A stretch of 62,060 nucleotides of DNA. It comes from Actinomycetota bacterium. Lineage in GTDB: Bacteria; Actinomycetota; Geothermincolia; Geothermincolales; RBG-13-55-18. Under the pieces are notes generated by a model. It was not told the DNA's origin and made no database searches. It saw only the letters and a list, made by a program, of their open reading frames with translations. The stretch lies in contig QZKE01000083.1 in the NCBI GenBank assembly GCA_003598015.1, positions 1-62,060 of the forward strand. Direction: 5' to 3'. This document shows positions 58,549 to 62,060 of this stretch, piece after piece (the first letter of the stretch is position 1; every line of letters begins with the position of its first letter). Position numbers and translations under genes: made by a program.

Positions 58549-59285
58549 AGCCCCTTCCTCTGGCGGACCGCCTCGTAGATGATCACCGCGGCGGCGACGG
58601 AGACGTTCAGCGACGATACCTTGCCGAACATGGGCACGTTCACCAGGATATCGCAGTTTTCACGCACGAGGCGATGCAATCCCTCCCCCTCTGAGCCCAT
58701 GACCAGTGCGAGGGGGCCGGTGAGATCGGCCCCGAAGCAGGTCTTTTCGGCGCGCACGTCCGCGCCTATCACCCACATGCCCAGTTTCTTCAGCTCCTTC
58801 ATCACGCTGACCAGGTTGGGCACGGTGACGACGGAGAGGTTCTCCACCGCCCCGGAGGAGGAATGGAACACCGCCGGCGTCACCGGGGCGGCGCGGCTAC
58901 GCGGCAGCAGCAAGGCATCAACGCCCGCCGCCTCGCAGGTCCTCGCAACGCTGCCCAGGTTGCGGGGGTCGGTCACGCTGTCCAGCAGCACCACGAGGGG
59001 GTCCGACCGTTCCGCCAGGGAAGCGTGCACCTGCTTGAAGGTGGCGTAGCGGTAGGGCTCCACCCTGAGGATTACCCCCTGGTGGCTTTCGGAGATGGCC
59101 AGGCGCTCGATCTCCTGGCGCGGCAGGTAGCTGACGGCGAGGCGCCTGCTGTGCGCTGCCGCCTTGATGTCGTCCAGCACCCTGCCGGGCTGCATGCCCT
59201 CGGCTAGCAGGAGCTCGTACACCGCCCGGTTGCCCCGCAGGGCTTCCAGCACGGCGCGCCTTCCCTCGACCTGCTCGTATCGCAA
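58545..59285 (-). CDS. rlmB: 23S rRNA (guanosine-2'-O)-methyltransferase RlmB family (SpoU)
   Basis: 246 residues. An N-terminal L30-like substrate-binding domain (YEQVEGRRAVLEAL) is followed by the SPOUT fold with motif 1 VLLDSVTDPRNLGSVARTCEA (split here), motif 2 LVMGSEGEGLHRLV and motif 3 IPMFGK-like VPMFGKVSSLNVSVAAAV, which form the SAM-binding knot. It methylates a guanosine in 23S rRNA (or a tRNA, in close relatives). It lies 62 bp after cysS; the RNase gene mrnC often found between them in Firmicutes is absent. Confidence 0.94.
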   Translation of the reverse strand: MRYEQVEGRRAVLEALRGNRAVYELLLAEGMQPGRVLDDIKAAAHSRRLAVSYLPRQEIERLAISESHQGVILRVEPYRYATFKQVHASLAERSDPLVVLLDSVTDPRNLGSVARTCEAAGVDALLLPRSRAAPVTPAVFHSSSGAVENLSVVTVPNLVSVMKELKKLGMWVIGADVRAEKTCFGADLTGPLALVMGSEGEGLHRLVRENCDILVNVPMFGKVSSLNVSVAAAVIIYEAVRQRKGL

Positions 59286-59347
59286 CGTCGCTCAAGCCTC
59301 CTCGATCATTCGCCTGTTGATGATGGATATCCCGGGACGGCGCGGGC

Positions 59348-60835
59348 TCATGCGGGGGGTCCCACGTATTTCCAACGCTGACCCTCGCGCAGGTCGTCTA
59401 CGCGGATGCCGAGCTCGCGCAATCGCGTCCGGATGAGGTCCGCCGTCGCAAACTGCTTGCCCTCGCGTGCCACGGCCCTGACCTCCAGGAGCAGCTCGAT
59501 CAGGCTCTCCGCGCTGGGGCCGGTTTCCTCCCTCACCACCGCCTCGCGGCTTTCCCGTTCCCTCTGCGCCGGGGAGAAAAGCCCGAGTATGTTGCACAGC
59601 TTCAGCAGCACGTCCCTGCCGTGGCTGGCCACCATGGGCGCGGCTGGCGTCTGGTAGAGCTCCTGTTCGTCCAGGTAGGTGTTGAGCTCCTTGACCAGTT
59701 CGAAGATGACTCCGATGGCGCGGGCGGTGTTGAAGTCGTCGTCCATGGCCTCCTCGAAACGCCTCTCGAAGTCGAAGCAGGAGTCCGACAGCTCCACCTC
59801 CCTCTGGGTGCGCTGCGGCGCGGTCATGTCGGGAGGCTTCGCCAGGAAGGCATCCAGGGCGAAGAGGCAGTTCTCCAGGCGTTCGTACGCCCGCCGCGCC
59901 TCGTCCAGCGCCTCCGGGCCGAAGTCGATGGGATTGCGGTAATGGGTCTGCAGGGCTAAGAGCCGCACGGCGTCGGCCGGATACCTCTTGAGGATCTCCC
60001 GCACCAGGATGATGTTCCCCAGCGACTTGGACATCTTCTCCTCCTGGATGTTCACGAAACCGTTATGCAGCCAGTAGCGCACGAAGGGCTCCGACCCCGC
60101 GAAGGCCTCGGACTGGGCTATCTCGTTCTCGTGATGGGGAAATACCAGGTCCTGCCCGCCCCCGTGGATGTCGAACCCCATGCCCAGGTAGTGCAGGGAC
60201 ATGGCCGAGCATTCGATATGCCAGCCCGGCCGCCCCTTGCCCCACGGTGATTCCCAGGCCGGCTCCCCCGGCTTCGACGCCTTCCACAGCGCGAAGTCCA
60301 TGGGGTTGGCCTTCCTCTCGTCCACCTCCACCCTCTCGCCGGCGCGCATCTCGTCCAGGGAGCGGCCCGAGAGCTTGCCGTATCCCGCGAAGCTCTCCAC
60401 GCGGAAGAAGACGTCGCCGTCGACCGCGTAGGCGTAGCCCTTATCCACCAGCCCTCGGATCATCTCGATCATGCGGGGGATGGTCTCGGTGGCGCGGGGG
60501 GCGATGTCGGGGGGCAGTATGTTCAGTCCCCGCATGTCCTCCAGGAAGGCCGCCTCGTAGTGGCGCGCTATCTCCTCCGGCGCCTTGCCCTCCTCGTTGG
60601 CGCGGTTGATTATCTTGTCATCCACGTCGGTGAAATTCTGCACGTAGAATACCTCGTAGCCCTTGTAGGAGAGGTAACGCCGGATGACGTCGAAGACGAG
60701 ATAGGCACGGCCGTTGCCGACATGGATATAATTGTAGACGGTGGGGCCGCACACGTACATGAAGACCTTGCCCTCCTCGCGGGGGCGGAACTCCTCCTTG
60801 TGGCGGCTCATGGTGTTGTAGACGACCAGGCTCAT
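59348..60835 (-). CDS. cysS: Cysteinyl-tRNA synthetase
   Basis: 495 residues, full length. [17 protein letters not shown] carries the first zinc cysteine and a HIGH-box variant (HVGN). The second zinc ligands lie in [10 protein letters not shown] and [13 protein letters not shown] is intact. The C-terminal anticodon-binding DALR domain ends near the stop. The ATG overlaps the cysE stop as ATGA. It charges tRNA-Cys; coupling with cysE links cysteine supply with its use. Confidence 0.97.
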   Translation of the reverse strand: MSLVVYNTMSRHKEEFRPREEGKVFMYVCGPTVYNYIHVGNGRAYLVFDVIRRYLSYKGYEVFYVQNFTDVDDKIINRANEEGKAPEEIARHYEAAFLEDMRGLNILPPDIAPRATETIPRMIEMIRGLVDKGYAYAVDGDVFFRVESFAGYGKLSGRSLDEMRAGERVEVDERKANPMDFALWKASKPGEPAWESPWGKGRPGWHIECSAMSLHYLGMGFDIHGGGQDLVFPHHENEIAQSEAFAGSEPFVRYWLHNGFVNIQEEKMSKSLGNIILVREILKRYPADAVRLLALQTHYRNPIDFGPEALDEARRAYERLENCLFALDAFLAKPPDMTAPQRTQREVELSDSCFDFERRFEEAMDDDFNTARAIGVIFELVKELNTYLDEQELYQTPAAPMVASHGRDVLLKLCNILGLFSPAQRERESREAVVREETGPSAESLIELLLEVRAVAREGKQFATADLIRTRLRELGIRVDDLREGQRWKYVGPPA

Positions 60836-61593
60836 GGGGCGCCCTCCCGCTCTTCCGCGCCCGCTTCACCCGCCGGCGGCCGCAGGGTATCGCCGATGCA
60901 TTCCTCGACCCGGTGCAGCTCATCCTCGGCGCGCCGCAGCTTGTCCTCGGTTATCTCCAGCTCGAACTGGGTCTTCACCAGACGGTCCTCCAACCTTTTG
61001 ACCAGGTTGTCGATGGCCTCGATCTGGTCCATGACCGGATCGGGTATGGCCTCGTGGTGGAGGTCGACCACCGGCTCGCCCTCCTGCATGACAACCCTGC
61101 CCGGTATGCCCACCACCGTGCAGCGGGGTGGCACGTCCCGGATGACCACGGCGCCCGCGCCCACCTTGGAGTCGTCGCCGATGGTGATGGGCCCCAGTAC
61201 CTTGGCGCCCGCGGCGATGACCACGTTCCTGCCCACGCTGGGGTGGCGCTTGCCTTTCTCCTTGCCGGTGCCTCCCAGGGTCACGCCCTGGTAGAGGGTG
61301 ACGTAATCGCCTATCTCCGAGGTCTCGCCGATGACCACGCCCATGCCGTGGTCGATGAATACCCCTTTGCCGAACTTCGCGCCGGGATGGATCTCGATTC
61401 CCGTGAGGAAGCGGTTGAGGTGGGAGATAAGGCGCGGGATGACCGGCACCCCGTTTTCCCACAGCCAGTGGGCGGCGCGATGCAGCCACAACGCGTGCAG
61501 CCCGGGATAGGCGAGGATGATCTCCAGGGTGTTGCGGGCCGCCGGGTCCCTGTCCCGCACCGCCTCGATGTCCTGTCTCATAACCTCGAACAT
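60832..61593 (-). CDS. cysE: Serine O-acetyltransferase
   Basis: 253 residues. A helical N-terminal domain (to about 60) is followed by a left-handed beta-helix of hexapeptide repeats ([52 protein letters not shown], all family blocks). The C-terminal 80 residues are a charged coiled-coil extension longer than in the E. coli protein. It makes O-acetylserine for cysteine synthesis. It is the first gene of the cysE-cysS-rlmB-NYN operon, with GGAGAG before the ATG. Confidence 0.96.
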   Translation of the reverse strand: MFEVMRQDIEAVRDRDPAARNTLEIILAYPGLHALWLHRAAHWLWENGVPVIPRLISHLNRFLTGIEIHPGAKFGKGVFIDHGMGVVIGETSEIGDYVTLYQGVTLGGTGKEKGKRHPSVGRNVVIAAGAKVLGPITIGDDSKVGAGAVVIRDVPPRCTVVGIPGRVVMQEGEPVVDLHHEAIPDPVMDQIEAIDNLVKRLEDRLVKTQFELEITEDKLRRAEDELHRVEECIGDTLRPPAGEAGAEEREGAP

Positions 61594-61924
61594 ACTCTCT
61601 CCTTTTCTCTTAACACAAAGCTCATTATATCGGACAGCGAGGAGAAGTTTTAAGTGGAACGCCTGGGGGTCGGGCCCGGAACATGAATAGCCGGAGTGGC
61701 GTTATCGCGAGCATAAGCGAAGCGATCTCGTGGGATGGACCGTTATCGCGAGCATAAGCGGAGCGACCCCGTCCGGACCAAGGTCAACCTCCGGAGGAGA
61801 TTGCCACGTCGGCGAAGACGCCTCCTCGCAATGACGTCAATCAGACGCCTCCCCGCAACGATACCCGTTGAAGGCGCGGCCCCGTCAAGGGCCAAAGGCA
61901 CATTCCAGGCTTGACCCCGAGGCT
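61594..61924. repeat. Intergenic repeat cluster near the window end
   Basis: 331 bp with no gene. A 19-bp unit GTTATCGCGAGCATAAGCG is repeated at 61701-61719 and 61742-61760. ATTGCCACGTCGG ... CTCCTCGCAATGACG (61800-61835) is a REP-like palindrome related to fragments at 11131-11158. A GGCACATTCCAGGCTTGACC piece (61897-61916) matches one near 21695. Confidence 0.7.
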
Positions 61925-62060
61925 CTACACGGGAAGGGTGAAGCGGAAGGCCGAACCCCCACCCTCCCGGGATTCGCACCAGATGCGGCCGCCGTGGGCC
62001 TCCACGATCTCCCTGGCGATATACAGCCCCATGCCCATGCCGGGGATGGAGTGATGCAGC
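61925..62060 (-). CDS. Histidine kinase, C-terminal fragment (runs off the window)
   Basis: The last 44 codons of a gene that starts beyond the window. The visible part is the end of a HATPase domain: G2 box [18 protein letters not shown] and the closing [12 protein letters not shown]. The stop is TAG at 61927-61925. It is probably a membrane or hybrid sensor kinase; the rest is not visible. It is a candidate partner for orphan receivers such as those at 2.6-3.6 kb, though distance gives no support. Confidence 0.9.
   Translation of the reverse strand, partial: LHHSIPGMGMGLYIAREIVEAHGGRIWCESREGGGSAFRFTLPV

Overview
The window is 62 kb of GC-rich bacterial chromosome. It carries about 50 protein genes, one tRNA and many short palindromic intergenic repeats. 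Gene content suggests an anaerobic or facultatively anaerobic high-GC Gram-positive-type bacterium, probably a deep-branching actinobacterial lineage. The reasons are frequent GTG/TTG starts, a cysE-cysS-rlmB-NYN cluster, a MoxR/DUF58/transglutaminase-like operon, a CruF-type carotenoid gene, a radical-type 4-hydroxybutyryl-CoA dehydratase, benzoyl-CoA-reductase/2-hydroxyacyl-CoA-dehydratase-like proteins and a Tat-exported [NiFe] hydrogenase. The taxonomic call is inference. No rRNA, phage, insertion-sequence transposase or CRISPR array was seen.

Layout. 0.1-2.2 kb: two paralogous membrane-anchored helical proteins. 2.5-3.6 kb: two single-domain response regulators. 3.8-4.9 kb: a duplicated-domain CxxC protein. 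5.0-9.6 kb: a complete branched-chain amino-acid-type ABC importer (livK-H-M-G-F, minus strand) with a strong hairpin after the binding-protein gene. 10.2-11.0 kb: a membrane-anchored protein, then a hairpin repeat array. 11.4-21.0 kb: a catabolic acyl-CoA island. It has 4-hydroxybutyryl-CoA dehydratase (minus), then MarR regulator, zinc alcohol dehydrogenase, acyl-CoA ligase, two V4R proteins, two 2-hydroxyacyl-CoA dehydratase/benzoyl-CoA reductase-like subunits and a crotonase-fold protein (plus). 21-24.5 kb: a cysteine-rich membrane protein, CruF, a membrane sensor-like protein and a VOC protein. 24.6-29.7 kb: MoxR ATPase, DUF58 protein and a TgpA-like protein whose transglutaminase triad appears lost. 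29.9-41.0 kb: a minus-strand hydrogenase locus in the order small subunit, large subunit, 4-TM protein, RnfC, RnfD, maturation protease, HypF, HypC, HypD, HypE.

42-62 kb holds two metallo-beta-lactamase-fold proteins, a DUF35 plus thiolase-fold pair, a CoA-disulfide-reductase-like flavoprotein, a methyltransferase, glycerol-3-phosphate dehydrogenase, ThiM, MnmA, a MarR-MMPL exporter pair, a DMT-like transporter, tRNA-Thr(TGT), the cysE-cysS-rlmB-NYN cluster and the 3' end of a histidine kinase.

Most interesting: (1) a periplasmic group-1-type [NiFe] hydrogenase encoded in one overlapping operon with only the C and D subunits of an Rnf complex, a candidate hybrid H2:NAD(P)/quinone module; (2) the acyl-CoA island, with matching candidate operators before marR and before the dehydrogenase, and a crotonase lacking both hydratase glutamates; (3) palindromic repeats that abut or supply stop codons and, in one case, a start codon; (4) a TgpA-like pseudoenzyme; (5) two distant members of a C-x2-C-x-YYG-x2-C membrane-protein family.
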